Below, in pieces: positions 51,021 through 60,558 of a stretch of 64,000 nucleotides of DNA (position 1 is its first letter; each line of letters opens with the position of its first letter). The position numbers were made by a program, and so were the translations under genes. Under the pieces are notes generated by a model. It was not told the origin of the DNA. It searched no databases and worked only from the letters and a program-made list of their open reading frames with translations. Origin of the DNA: Pseudomonas costantinii (GTDB lineage Bacteria; Pseudomonadota; Gammaproteobacteria; Pseudomonadales; Pseudomonadaceae). The stretch spans positions 248,001 through 312,000 of the forward strand of contig NZ_MDDR01000057.1 of the NCBI RefSeq assembly GCF_001870435.1, read 5' to 3'.

Positions 51021-51246
51021 GGCAGGGCTCCAAAGGACATCAATAAAAAGCATTGGACGAGGCTCAAATGTGTCGCGTCCGATGGGCTACAAGCTTGGAG
51101 AGCCATCCTATGTAGAACAAATGAATACATATGAAACGATCTTCAGCCGTTAACTAAATGTTCCTTCACCTGGCTGAAAGGTGCGTGTTAGGTGGGTCGG
51201 GCAAGACTGCCGGGGTTTGCAATTTTGCTCCCTCGGAGGTTCACGC

Positions 51247-54200
51247 ATGCTCGGGCTGGTAAAGACCGCACTGCAAAAGCCGTACACGTTTATCGTGTTG
51301 GCTATATTCATCTGCATCATTGGGCCGATGGCGGCCCTGCGAACCCCTACGGACGTTTTCCCCGATATTGGCATCCCCGTCGTCGCTGTCGTATGGCAGT
51401 ACAACGGCCTGTCGCCGGACGCCATGGCCGGTCGGGTGATCTACACCTACGAACGCTCTTTGAGCACCACCGTTAACGACATCGAACATATCGAATCGCA
51501 ATCGCTGCCCGGCATGGGTATCGTCAAAATATTCTTCCAACCTGGCGTGGATATCCGCACCGCCAACGCCCAAGTGACCGCCGTGTCACAAACCGTGCTC
51601 AAGCAGATGCCACCGGGCATCACGCCGCCGCTGATCCTCAACTACAGCGCCTCCACGGTGCCGATCCTGCAGATGGCGTTCTCCAGCCCCAGCCTCTCGG
51701 AAGCCAAGATTCGCGACCTGGTGCAGAACAATATCCGCCTGCCGTTGAGCGCCCTGCCCGGCCTGGCCATGCCTACGCCAATGGGCGGCAAACAGCGACA
51801 GATCACCCTCGACCTCGACCCGCAGGCGCTGGCCGCCAAAGGTTTGTCGGCGCAGGATGTGGGCAATGCACTGGCCTTGCAGAACCAGATCATTCCGGTG
51901 GGCACCGCCAAGCTCGGCCCCAACGAATACACAATCCTGCTCAACAATAGCCCCAAGGCAATCGATGAGCTGAATGACCTGCCGATCAAAACCGTCGACG
52001 GCGCGCTGATCACCATCGGCCAAGTGGCCCACGTGCGTGACGGTTCGCCGCCGCAGACCAACATCGTGCGCGTCGACGGCCATCGCGCAGTACTGATGCC
52101 CGCATTGAAAAACGGCAGCATCTCTACCCTGTCGATCATCGACGGCATTCGCCAGATGCTGCCGCGCATCAACGAAACCCTGCCGCCTTCACTGAAGACT
52201 TCGCTGCTGGGTGACGCCTCGGTGTTCGTTAAACAATCGGTGGGCAGCGTGGCCCAGGAAGGCATCATCGCCGCACTGCTGACCAGCGCGATGATCTTGC
52301 TGTTCCTCGGCAGTTGGCGTTCGACGCTGATCATCGCGGCCTCGATTCCCCTCGCGGTGCTGTCGGCCATTGCATTGTTGGCGGCCACCGGGCAAACCCT
52401 CAACGTGATGACCCTCGGCGGGCTGGCGTTGGCGGTGGGGATTTTGGTGGACGATGCCACGGTGACCATCGAAAACATCAACTGGCACCTGGAGCAAGGC
52501 AAGGCGGTGAAGACCGCAATCCTCGACGGCGCCGCGCAGATCGTCGGTCCGGCATTCGTCTCGTTGCTGTGCATCTGCATCGTGTTTGTGCCGATGTTTT
52601 TGCTGCAAGGTATCGCCGGCTACCTGTTCCGGCCAATGGCCCTGGCGGTGATCTTTGCCATGGCCAGCTCGTTCATCCTCTCGCGGACTTTAGTGCCAAC
52701 CCTGGCGATGTTCCTGCTCAAACCGCATGTGCCGGAGCAAGGTGCGGGACACCATCCGGAAGATGAATTCATCAACCATCACGAGGGTGAACAGCACAAG
52801 AAGCAGCGCAATGCCGTGCTGCAGTCGGTGCTGAACTTCCAGCAGGGTTTCGAGCGTCACTTCTCGAATGTCCGCGACACCTACCATGGCCTGCTGACGC
52901 TGGCGCTGGGTAACCGCAAGCGCTTTATCGTCGGGTTCCTGGCCTGCGTGCTGGCGTCATTCCTGCTGTTGCCAAGCCTGGGCCAGGACTTCTTTCCGGC
53001 GACCGATGCCGGTGCCCTCGCCCTTCACGTACGCCTGCCACTGGGCACGCGAATTGAAGAAAGCGCCGCCGCCTTCGACCGCATTGAAGCGCGGATTCGC
53101 GAAATCATTCCGGCCGAAGAACTCGACACCATCGTCGACAACATCGGCATTCCGCTGAGCGGCATCGACATGGCCTACAGCAGCAGCGGCACCATCGGTC
53201 CGCAGGATGGCGACATCCAGGTCACCTTGAAAAAGGACCACGCGCCCACCGCCGACTACGTGAAAAAACTGCGTGAAGCCCTGCCGGAAAGTTTCCCCGG
53301 TAGCCACTTTGCGTTCCTGCCCGCCGACATCAGCAGTCAGATCCTCAACTTCGGCGCCCCGGCCCCGCTGGACGTGAAAATCTCCGGGCGCAGTGACGCA
53401 GAAAACCGCGCCTACGCCGTGGAACTGGAACGTCGTCTGCAACACGTACCAGGCATCGCCGACCTGCGTATCCAGCAGTCCACCGGTTACCCGTCGCTAC
53501 AGGTCAATGTTGACCGCATGCGCGCCAACGGCCTGGGCATTACCGAGCGCGATGTGACCAACAGCATGGTCGCCTCCCTCGCCGGCAGCTCCCAGGTCGC
53601 GCCGACCTTCTGGCTCAACCCGGCCAACGGTGTGTCGTATTCGATCGTGGCTGCCACCCCGCAATACCGCCTCGACAGCCTGCCCTCTCTGGAAGCATTG
53701 CCGGTAACCGGTGCCGACGGCCAGTCGCAAATCCTCGGCGGGGTAGCAACCATTGCAAGGGTGCAAAGCCCGGCGGTGGTGACTCACTACAACATCGAAC
53801 CAACCCTGGACTTGTACGCCAACGTGCAAGGTCGCGACCTCGGCGGCGTGGCGCGTGACGTGCAAAAAGTGCTGGATGACACCGCCTCCATGCGCCCCAA
53901 AGGTGCGGTGATCAGCCTGCATGGGCAGATCGACGCACTGCATGAAGCGTTCAGCGGTTTGAGCTTCGGCTTGCTCGGCGCCGTGGTACTGATCTATCTG
54001 CTGATCGTGGTCAACTTCCAGTCCTGGGCCGACCCGTTTGTGATCATCACCGCCTTGCCGGCGGCACTCGCGGGAATCGTGTGGATGCTGTTCCTCAGTG
54101 GCACCTCATTGTCGGTGCCCGCATTGACCGGCGCCATCCTGTGTATGGGCGTGGCCACCGCCAACTCGATCCTGGTGGTGAGCTTCTGCCGTGAACGCCT

Positions 54201-54468
54201 GGCCGAGCATGGCGACGCGTTGAAGGCTGCCATGGAGGCCGGTTACACGCGTTTCCGTCCAGTGTGCATGACCGCCCTGGCGATGATTATCGGCATGCTG
54301 CCCCTGGCGATTTCCGAGGAGCAAAACGCCCCGCTTGGCCGCGCGGTCATCGGCGGTTTGATCTTCGCCACCGTCGCCACTTTGTTGTTTGTTCCCGTGG
54401 TCTTCAGCCTGGTCCACGGTCGTCACCCTACTCGCGTTGCTGCTGGAGAAACCCCACATGTCGTCTGA
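51247..54468 (+). CDS. RND-family efflux transporter, inner-membrane permease
   Basis: A 1073-residue RND permease of the HAE1-like group. N-terminal helix (YTFIVLAIFICIIGPMAAL), porter domain with PTDVFPDIGIPVVAVVWQY, and central helices with the proton-relay acidic pair GILVDDATVTIENI. GGAGG lies 9 nt before the ATG at 51247. Most close relatives export organic solvents, dyes or antibiotics; the substrate is not readable here. It overlaps the adaptor gene by 11 nt. The order permease-adaptor-outer membrane factor is reversed compared with mex operons. Confidence 0.92.
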   Translation: MLGLVKTALQKPYTFIVLAIFICIIGPMAALRTPTDVFPDIGIPVVAVVWQYNGLSPDAMAGRVIYTYERSLSTTVNDIEHIESQSLPGMGIVKIFFQPGVDIRTANAQVTAVSQTVLKQMPPGITPPLILNYSASTVPILQMAFSSPSLSEAKIRDLVQNNIRLPLSALPGLAMPTPMGGKQRQITLDLDPQALAAKGLSAQDVGNALALQNQIIPVGTAKLGPNEYTILLNNSPKAIDELNDLPIKTVDGALITIGQVAHVRDGSPPQTNIVRVDGHRAVLMPALKNGSISTLSIIDGIRQMLPRINETLPPSLKTSLLGDASVFVKQSVGSVAQEGIIAALLTSAMILLFLGSWRSTLIIAASIPLAVLSAIALLAATGQTLNVMTLGGLALAVGILVDDATVTIENINWHLEQGKAVKTAILDGAAQIVGPAFVSLLCICIVFVPMFLLQGIAGYLFRPMALAVIFAMASSFILSRTLVPTLAMFLLKPHVPEQGAGHHPEDEFINHHEGEQHKKQRNAVLQSVLNFQQGFERHFSNVRDTYHGLLTLALGNRKRFIVGFLACVLASFLLLPSLGQDFFPATDAGALALHVRLPLGTRIEESAAAFDRIEARIREIIPAEELDTIVDNIGIPLSGIDMAYSSSGTIGPQDGDIQVTLKKDHAPTADYVKKLREALPESFPGSHFAFLPADISSQILNFGAPAPLDVKISGRSDAENRAYAVELERRLQHVPGIADLRIQQSTGYPSLQVNVDRMRANGLGITERDVTNSMVASLAGSSQVAPTFWLNPANGVSYSIVAATPQYRLDSLPSLEALPVTGADGQSQILGGVATIARVQSPAVVTHYNIEPTLDLYANVQGRDLGGVARDVQKVLDDTASMRPKGAVISLHGQIDALHEAFSGLSFGLLGAVVLIYLLIVVNFQSWADPFVIITALPAALAGIVWMLFLSGTSLSVPALTGAILCMGVATANSILVVSFCRERLAEHGDALKAAMEAGYTRFRPVCMTALAMIIGMLPLAISEEQNAPLGRAVIGGLIFATVATLLFVPVVFSLVHGRHPTRVAAGETPHVV

Positions 54469-55624
54469 TCACAAACCCTCGCGCAAGCGTCTGATGCTCA
54501 TGGGTGTCGGCGGCCTGACACTGGCCGCCCTGTTGGTCGCCAACGGCCTGCACGCCCGCACGATGCACGAACAATCGGTCACCGCCTGGACGGAAACTGC
54601 CGCTATCCCACAAGTGATGGTGTTCCAACCGAAACAGAACGTGGCGGGTGACACCCTGCGGTTGCCCGCGCACCTGGAAGCCTGGAGCAAGGCGCCGATC
54701 CACGCCCGAGTCAGCGGCTACTTGAAGGACTGGAAAGTCGACATCGGCAGCCAGGTCAAAGCCGGGCAAATACTGGCGGAAATCGACAGCCCGGACCTCG
54801 ACCAACAACTGGCGCAAACCCACGCCCGCCTCGTGCAGGAACAGGCCAATGCGCGCCTGGCGGAGACCACCGCTACACGCTGGCAAAACCTGCTGGCCAG
54901 CCATTCGGTGTCGCGCCAGGAGGCCGATGAAAAAACCTCCAACGCCGCCGCTGCCAAAGCTAACGCGCAGGCTGCCGCAGCCGACTACGCGCGCCTGTCT
55001 GCTCTGGAAAACTACAAGACCATCCGCGCGCCGTTCGCCGGCACCATCACCGCGCGCAACACCGATATCGGCCAGTTAATCAAGGCCGATACCGACAGCG
55101 ACCCCGAGCTGTTCAACATCGCCGACACGCACCAGTTGCGCCTGTATGTGCCGGTGCCGCAGAACTATGCGGCGGTCATCCACCCTGGCCTCGAAGCTGA
55201 ACTGACGGTGCCCGAGCACCCCGGCGAGCATTTCAAGGCACGCCTGATCGGTGACTCCACCGCCATCGACCGCCGCTCCGGCACCCTGCTCGCCCAGTTC
55301 GTCGCCGACAACCCCAACGGAGAGTTGCTGCCTGGGGATTACGCCGAAGCCACCCTGCCGATCCCAGCCGACACCCACGGCGTCAGCATTCCTGCGAGCG
55401 CGCTGATTTTCCGCGCCCAAGGTACTCAGGTCGCGGTGCTGGATGCGCAGAACCACGTGCACTTGCAAAACATCCATATCGGCCTCGACCTCGGCGAACG
55501 CCTGGTGATCGACCAAGGCCTGAAACCTGCCGACCGCATCGTCGACAACCCACCCGACGCCCTGCGCGAAGGTGACCCGGTACAACTGGCCGACGCCGGA
55601 GGTGCGCATGCGCCCAAGGCTTAA
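54458..55624 (+). CDS. RND efflux periplasmic adaptor (membrane fusion protein)
   Basis: A 388-residue HlyD/AcrA-type adaptor with an N-terminal membrane anchor (LMLMGVGGLTLAALLVANGLHA), a lipoyl-like half motif (VSGYLKDWKVDIGSQVKAGQILAEIDSPDLDQQLAQ), an alpha-hairpin and the second lipoyl half (YKTIRAPFAGTITARNTDIGQLI). It links the permease to the outer-membrane channel. GGAGAA precedes the ATG at 54458. It overlaps the next gene by 17 nt. Confidence 0.92.
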   Translation: MSSDHKPSRKRLMLMGVGGLTLAALLVANGLHARTMHEQSVTAWTETAAIPQVMVFQPKQNVAGDTLRLPAHLEAWSKAPIHARVSGYLKDWKVDIGSQVKAGQILAEIDSPDLDQQLAQTHARLVQEQANARLAETTATRWQNLLASHSVSRQEADEKTSNAAAAKANAQAAAADYARLSALENYKTIRAPFAGTITARNTDIGQLIKADTDSDPELFNIADTHQLRLYVPVPQNYAAVIHPGLEAELTVPEHPGEHFKARLIGDSTAIDRRSGTLLAQFVADNPNGELLPGDYAEATLPIPADTHGVSIPASALIFRAQGTQVAVLDAQNHVHLQNIHIGLDLGERLVIDQGLKPADRIVDNPPDALREGDPVQLADAGGAHAPKA

Positions 55625-57026
55625 ACCCCTCGCGGCGTTGATGCTGCTGGCGCTGCAAGGTTGCTCGATGGCGCCGACCTACAAGGTGCCGACGGTCGAC
55701 CTACCGGCGGGTTATCGCGAACAGACCAGCGATGGGCCCTGGCACAGCGCGCAACCTTCCGACCAACTGGCACCCCGCTGGTGGAAGCTTTACAACGACT
55801 CGCGCCTGAATGACCTGCAACAGCAGTTACTCAAGGCCAACCCGGACCTGGCAGCGGCGCTGGCGCACTTCGATGCGTCCCAGGCTTACGCCAGCCAATT
55901 GCATGCCGGGCTGTTCCCGCAGATCACCGCCAGCGCACAGCCATTGCGTCAGCGGCAATCGGACTCGCGACCATTGCGTGGGGCTACCCAGCCTGCGGTG
56001 TACAACAGCAATACGGCTGGTTTTTCGTTGAGCTACGACCTGGACCTGTGGGGCAAAATCCGCAACCAAGTGGCAGCGGGTGACGCTCAGGCGCAAGCCT
56101 CGAGTGATGACTTGGCGGTAGCGCGGCTGAGTCTGCAGCATCAGTTGGCGACGCTGTTTGTGCAACTCAATGGGCTGGACGCGCAGAGTCGAATCTTGAA
56201 TAGCTCGCTGGATGACTTCAGCCAGGCGCTGCAACTGACGCGCAGCCGCTATGAGGGCCAGATTGCTTCAGAGCTGGACCTTACACGGGCGCAAAATCAG
56301 TTGGCCGAGGCCAAGGCACAACTGGATGAAGTGCGCGGCCAGCGCAATCTCACCGAGCATGCCATTGGTGAATTGGTGGGGGTGGCCGCCAGCGATTTCA
56401 CGCTGGCGCCTAGTCAGCAACTGATCGCCTTACCGGGCATACCCTCGCAACTGCCGAGCCACCTGCTGCAACGTCGCCCCGACATTGCGGCGGCGGAACG
56501 TCGAGTGTTTGCGGCCAATGCGAATATCGGTGTGGCCAAGGCAGCGTGGTACCCGGACTTCAGTTTGACCGGGTTGATTGGCGGGCAAACCCAAGGCGTT
56601 GGCAATTTGCTTTCGGCGGGCAATCGCTATTGGGCGTTGGGGCCGTTGATGAATGTGCCGATTTTTGACGGTGGGCGTTTGAGTGCTAATGAACGCCAAG
56701 CCAAAGCCGAGTTCGAAGAGGCCTCTGCGCAGTACCGCAGCCATGTGTTGAAAGCTGTGCGCGAGGTGGAAGACAACCTGGCGCAACTGCGGGACTTACA
56801 ACAGGAAGCGCAGGATGAGCAGGCGGCGGCAGATGCGGCGCAGCACACGCAATCGCTGGCGATGAACAGCTATCAAGCGGGAGCCGTGAGTTATCTGGAT
56901 GTGGTGACCGCGCAGACGGCGGCGTTGCAAGCGCAGAGGACGTTGCAAGCGGTGCAGACGCGGCAGTTGCAGGCGAGTGTAGGGTTGGTCACCGCGCTTG
57001 GCGGCGGCTGGCAACCCGGCGCCTGA
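55608..57026 (+). CDS. outer-membrane efflux lipoprotein, NodT/OprM family
   Basis: A 472-residue lipoprotein (LALQGC, Cys19) with two OEP repeats: PRWWKLYNDSRLNDLQQQLLKANPDLAAALA and the later QLPSHLLQRRPDIAAAERRVFAANANIGVAKAAWYPDFSLTG in part, which is the family signature. It forms the TolC-like trimeric channel for the RND pump encoded before it. GGAGGTGCGC precedes the ATG at 55608. Confidence 0.93.
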   Translation: MRPRLKPLAALMLLALQGCSMAPTYKVPTVDLPAGYREQTSDGPWHSAQPSDQLAPRWWKLYNDSRLNDLQQQLLKANPDLAAALAHFDASQAYASQLHAGLFPQITASAQPLRQRQSDSRPLRGATQPAVYNSNTAGFSLSYDLDLWGKIRNQVAAGDAQAQASSDDLAVARLSLQHQLATLFVQLNGLDAQSRILNSSLDDFSQALQLTRSRYEGQIASELDLTRAQNQLAEAKAQLDEVRGQRNLTEHAIGELVGVAASDFTLAPSQQLIALPGIPSQLPSHLLQRRPDIAAAERRVFAANANIGVAKAAWYPDFSLTGLIGGQTQGVGNLLSAGNRYWALGPLMNVPIFDGGRLSANERQAKAEFEEASAQYRSHVLKAVREVEDNLAQLRDLQQEAQDEQAAADAAQHTQSLAMNSYQAGAVSYLDVVTAQTAALQAQRTLQAVQTRQLQASVGLVTALGGGWQPGA

Positions 57027-57029
57027 CCT

Positions 57030-57142
57030 GATCGTTCCCACGCTCCGCGTGGGAACGCATCCTGTGACGCTCTGCGTCACGACTTCAAGAGCGGACGCGG
57101 AGCGTCCAGGGCGACATTCCCACGCAGAGCGTGGGAACGATC
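57030..57142. repeat. 113-bp palindromic repeat element, copy 1
   Basis: The element begins GATCGTTCCCACGC and ends GCGTGGGAACGATC as inverted ends. Inside are nested inverted pairs (CCACGCTCCGCGTGG; GACGCTCTGCGTC; GGACGCGGAGCGTCC). A related copy lies at 62016-62111. It is the common non-coding GATCGTTCCCACGC repeat of Pseudomonas genomes, able to form a long hairpin. Confidence 0.85.
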
Positions 57143-57155
57143 ATCTGCCGGCATT

Positions 57156-58439
57156 TCACGCGGCGAGTTTGCCGCTGGCAATCGCAGCCGAAGCCGCAAC
57201 CATTGCGCGTAACAGAACCGCACATCCTGCCGCCAGATCATCCGGCGCGGCGTTTTCGATTTCGTTATGGCTGATCCCTCCTTCACACGGCACAAAGATC
57301 ATCCCCGCCGGGCCCAACTCGGCAACGAAAATCGCGTCATGCCCTGCCCCGCTGACGATGTCCATGTTCGACAAACCCAGCCCATTCGCCGCATCGCGCA
57401 CGGCGTCCACACAGCCTTTGTCGAAATACAGCGGCGGGAAGTCAGCCGTGGGCTCCATTTCAAAACTCAATCCATGCTTGGCACAGGTGTCGTCGATGAC
57501 TTTACGCACCTGGGCGATCATCGAATCCAGCCGCGCCGGCTCCAGATGACGGAAATCCAGGGTCATGCGCACTTCGCCCGGGATGACATTGCGTGATCCG
57601 GGATAGGCCTGAAGGCAACCGACGGTGCCACACGCATGCGGCTGATGCCCTAACGCCGCCGCATTCACCGCTGCAACCACCGCCGCAGCACCCACCAAGG
57701 CATCTTTACGCAGATGCATCGGCGTTGGCCCCGCATGCGCCTCAACACCGCGCAATTTCAGGTCGAACCATTTTTGCCCAAGGGCACCCAACACCACGCC
57801 GATGGTTTTCTTCTCGTCCTCCAGAATCGGGCCTTGTTCAATATGCGCTTCGAAGTAGGCGCCAACCTTATGCCCACTCTCCGCGCGCGTCCCTGCGTAA
57901 CCAATGGCATTCAGCGCATCGCCCACAGAGATACCGTCCACATCCACCTTGGCCAAGGTATCCGCCAGGGTAAATTTCTGCGCAAACACCCCCGAGCCCA
58001 TCATGCACGGAGGAAAGCGCGAGCCTTCTTCGTTGGTCCACACCACCACTTCCAACGGCGCCTCGGTTTCCAGCTTGAGGTCATTGAGGGTGCGCAGCAC
58101 TTCCACACCGGCGAGCACGCCGAAGCAGCCGTCAAACTTGCCGCCCGTGGGTTGGGTGTCGATATGGCTGCCGGTCATCACCGGCGGCAGGTTGGGGTTA
58201 CGCCCAGGGCGGCGGGCGAAGATGTTGCCGATGCCGTCGATGGTCACGGTGCAACCGGCCTCCTCACACCACTTCACAAACAGGTCGCGGGCCTTGCGGT
58301 CGAGGTCGGTGAGGGCCAGGCGGCACACGCCGCCTTTGGGGGTGGCGCCGAGTTTGGCCAGGTCCATCAGGGACTGCCACAAGCGGTCTCGGTTAATGTG
58401 CTGATGGGTGGATTGCAGAACGTCCAGGGCAGCGTTCAT
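57156..58439 (-). CDS. Zn-dependent N-carbamoyl-beta-alanine amidohydrolase (beta-ureidopropionase)
   Basis: A 427-residue M20-family amidohydrolase of the HyuC/AmaB/PydC type. Metal ligands are seen in TGSHIDTQPTGGKFDG (His, Asp), NEEGSRFPP (Glu), EAHIEQGP (His) and GGISHNEIE (His). It hydrolyses N-carbamoyl-beta-alanine to beta-alanine, CO2 and ammonia, the third step of reductive pyrimidine degradation. It is downstream of an NCS1 transporter and divergent from dihydropyrimidinase, which supports this over an allantoate or L-carbamoylase role. Confidence 0.9.
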   Translation of the reverse strand: MNAALDVLQSTHQHINRDRLWQSLMDLAKLGATPKGGVCRLALTDLDRKARDLFVKWCEEAGCTVTIDGIGNIFARRPGRNPNLPPVMTGSHIDTQPTGGKFDGCFGVLAGVEVLRTLNDLKLETEAPLEVVVWTNEEGSRFPPCMMGSGVFAQKFTLADTLAKVDVDGISVGDALNAIGYAGTRAESGHKVGAYFEAHIEQGPILEDEKKTIGVVLGALGQKWFDLKLRGVEAHAGPTPMHLRKDALVGAAAVVAAVNAAALGHQPHACGTVGCLQAYPGSRNVIPGEVRMTLDFRHLEPARLDSMIAQVRKVIDDTCAKHGLSFEMEPTADFPPLYFDKGCVDAVRDAANGLGLSNMDIVSGAGHDAIFVAELGPAGMIFVPCEGGISHNEIENAAPDDLAAGCAVLLRAMVAASAAIASGKLAA

Positions 58440-58480
58440 GGGGATCTCCTCAGGCTAGATTTCTTATCATTTGGCCGTGT

Positions 58481-59968
58481 TCACAACGAAGACTTAATGG
58501 CGATGGGGCTGGCCCCGCGCTTGGCGTTCAGGCCGTAATACAACAAGCCGCCCAACGCCGAACCGGTAAACCAGCCATAGCTGTAAAACCAGCTGAACGC
58601 GTCGCTACCCAACGACAACAGCGTCAGCACCACCGGCACGCCGAAGGCGATAAAGCCGCTCCAGTTCCATGCCGGGTACACGTCATCGCGGTACAAACCG
58701 GCCAGGTCCAATTGCTGTTTACGGGTGATGAAGTAGTCCACCACCATGATCCCGGCAATGGGTCCCAGCAGGCTTGAGTAGCCCAGCAACCAGTTGGAAT
58801 AGACGGTCTCCAGGCTCACATCCGAGACGATCAGCCCAAGTTTTTTCAGCAGCTCATGGCCCATCAACGCCAACCCGACCAGGCCAGTGAGAATCACCGC
58901 GGTCGTGCGGTTGATCAGCTTGGGCGCGATGTTTTGGAAGTCGTTGGTTGGCGAGACAATGTTCGCAGCGGTGTTGGTGGACAAGGTGGCGATGATGATC
59001 AACGCCATGGCGATGGCCACCCACACCGGGCTTTGGATATGGCCGATCAAGGTCACCGGATCGGACACGCTGACACCCACCAGTTTCACCGATGCGGCGG
59101 TCATGATCACGCCGAGGGCCGCGAACAGGAACATGGTCAGCGGCAGGCCGAAAATCTGCCCGAGGATCTGGTCCTTCTGGCTTTTGGCGTAGCGGCTGAA
59201 ATCGGGAATATTCAGCGACAAGGTCGCCCAGAAACCGACCATTGCGGTCAGGCCCGCCATGAAGTAACCGGTGAGGCTTGCGCCTTCAGGCCGTTTCGGC
59301 GGGATCGCCATCAACTCACTGAGCGACACATTGGGCATCGCCCACACCAGCAAGCCAATCCCCACCGCTACCAGCAGCGGAGCCGACAAGGTTTCCAACC
59401 GTTTGATCGACTCGGCGCCACGCAACACCACCCACAAATTCAGCGTCCAGAAAATCATGAACCCGATCACTTCGCCGGTGCCGCCGAGGGACTTCCACCC
59501 CTCGAAAATCGAGCCGAGGAACAAGTGAATCGCCAGCCCGCCAAACATCGTCTGGATACCAAACCAGCCACACGCCACCAGCGCCCGAATCAAACATGGC
59601 ACGTTGGAACCGAGGATGCCGAACGAGGAGCGCAGCAGCACCGGAAACGGAATGCCGTACTTGGTACCGGGGAAGGCGTTAAGGGTCAGCGGGATCAACA
59701 CCACAATGTTGGCCAGCAGGATCGCCATCAGCGCCTCGCCCACCGACAGCCCGAAATACGCCGTGAGCACGCCGCCCAGGGTGTAGGTCGGCACACAGAT
59801 CGACATGCCGATCCACAGTGCGGTGATGTGCCATTTGTTCCACGTTCGTTCGCGCACCTTGGTGGGTGCCATGTCGTGGTTGTAGCGAGGGCTGTCGAGG
59901 ACGTCGGGGCCGGCCTCAAGTTCGTACAGGCCGTTGCGCTCAATAACTTGCGATCTGTTCTGTTGCAT
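58481..59968 (-). CDS. NCS1-family nucleobase:cation symporter (uracil/hydantoin type)
   Basis: A 495-residue membrane protein with about twelve helices. NCS1 hallmarks are the N-terminal YNHDMAPTKVRERTWNKWHITALWIGMSICVP stretch (in part), GCGWFGIQ-like ACGWFGIQTMFGG, and LNIPDFSRYAKSQKDQ. It probably brings uracil, thymine, dihydropyrimidines or hydantoins into the cell. It lies 41 bp upstream of the amidohydrolase in one operon. GGAG precedes the ATG. Confidence 0.9.
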   Translation of the reverse strand: MQQNRSQVIERNGLYELEAGPDVLDSPRYNHDMAPTKVRERTWNKWHITALWIGMSICVPTYTLGGVLTAYFGLSVGEALMAILLANIVVLIPLTLNAFPGTKYGIPFPVLLRSSFGILGSNVPCLIRALVACGWFGIQTMFGGLAIHLFLGSIFEGWKSLGGTGEVIGFMIFWTLNLWVVLRGAESIKRLETLSAPLLVAVGIGLLVWAMPNVSLSELMAIPPKRPEGASLTGYFMAGLTAMVGFWATLSLNIPDFSRYAKSQKDQILGQIFGLPLTMFLFAALGVIMTAASVKLVGVSVSDPVTLIGHIQSPVWVAIAMALIIIATLSTNTAANIVSPTNDFQNIAPKLINRTTAVILTGLVGLALMGHELLKKLGLIVSDVSLETVYSNWLLGYSSLLGPIAGIMVVDYFITRKQQLDLAGLYRDDVYPAWNWSGFIAFGVPVVLTLLSLGSDAFSWFYSYGWFTGSALGGLLYYGLNAKRGASPIAIKSSL

Positions 59969-60558
59969 GGCCGCTCCACGGTTTTTTCGAATTATTGTTG
60001 CTCATCCAACGCTAGACGCTGGATGGCCGGAGTACCTCGTAAACAACATGACATCACGGGCCCGGCCAGCCGCCACTGCACTCAATAACCGTGCCGACCA
60101 CTGCCCTTCAACCCACACCGCTTAACTAACTTGCTGATGTTTATCAGCTTTCCGATTGGCCTTCGGCACTTGCCACGTTACTCAGGCTAAATAGCGCGGA
60201 AGTTGTCCGAAACCTCAGGACTCAATCTGGTGCAACACAATTATTTTTATTTCCTGCCCCCGTCAAGAGGCACGTCTCAAGCGTCTGATTTGCAATAAGA
60301 AATGTTGCTCAATTTAAGAACCTGTCAAGTGCGTCAAAATGGTGAGAGGTCGCCACATTTTGGTGATTTTTATTTTTTATCCTTATAAATCAAACAATTA
60401 AATACTATATAAGCTTATAAAAAATCTTCTTGCTCATTATAAAAACTCGAGCTAGCTTCTATTCCTGTCACCGATGACAGGTTTTAACCAGCTATCGGCA
60501 AGCAGTACTACAACACTTAGAACTGGCACAAGCCGGTCAAGCCTGTGAGGAACTCGAC
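59969..60558. promoter_or_regulatory. 590-bp regulatory region between the two pyrimidine-catabolism operons
   Basis: No gene is seen. The part 60345-60465 is strikingly AT-rich (runs such as TTTTTATTTTTTATCC and TTATAAATCAAAC), unlike the surroundings, and probably carries the dihydropyrimidinase promoter. A hairpin CCTGTCA-CCGA-TGACAGG followed by TTTT lies at 60464-60485 in the presumed leader. No regulator gene is adjacent, and I could not fit a convincing sigma-54 site. Confidence 0.5.

Noticed and set aside
60168..60190. Possible sigma-54 site (TTGGCCTTCGGCACTTGCC)
   Set aside because: The GG and GC elements are 12 bp apart; sigma-54 promoters need 10.
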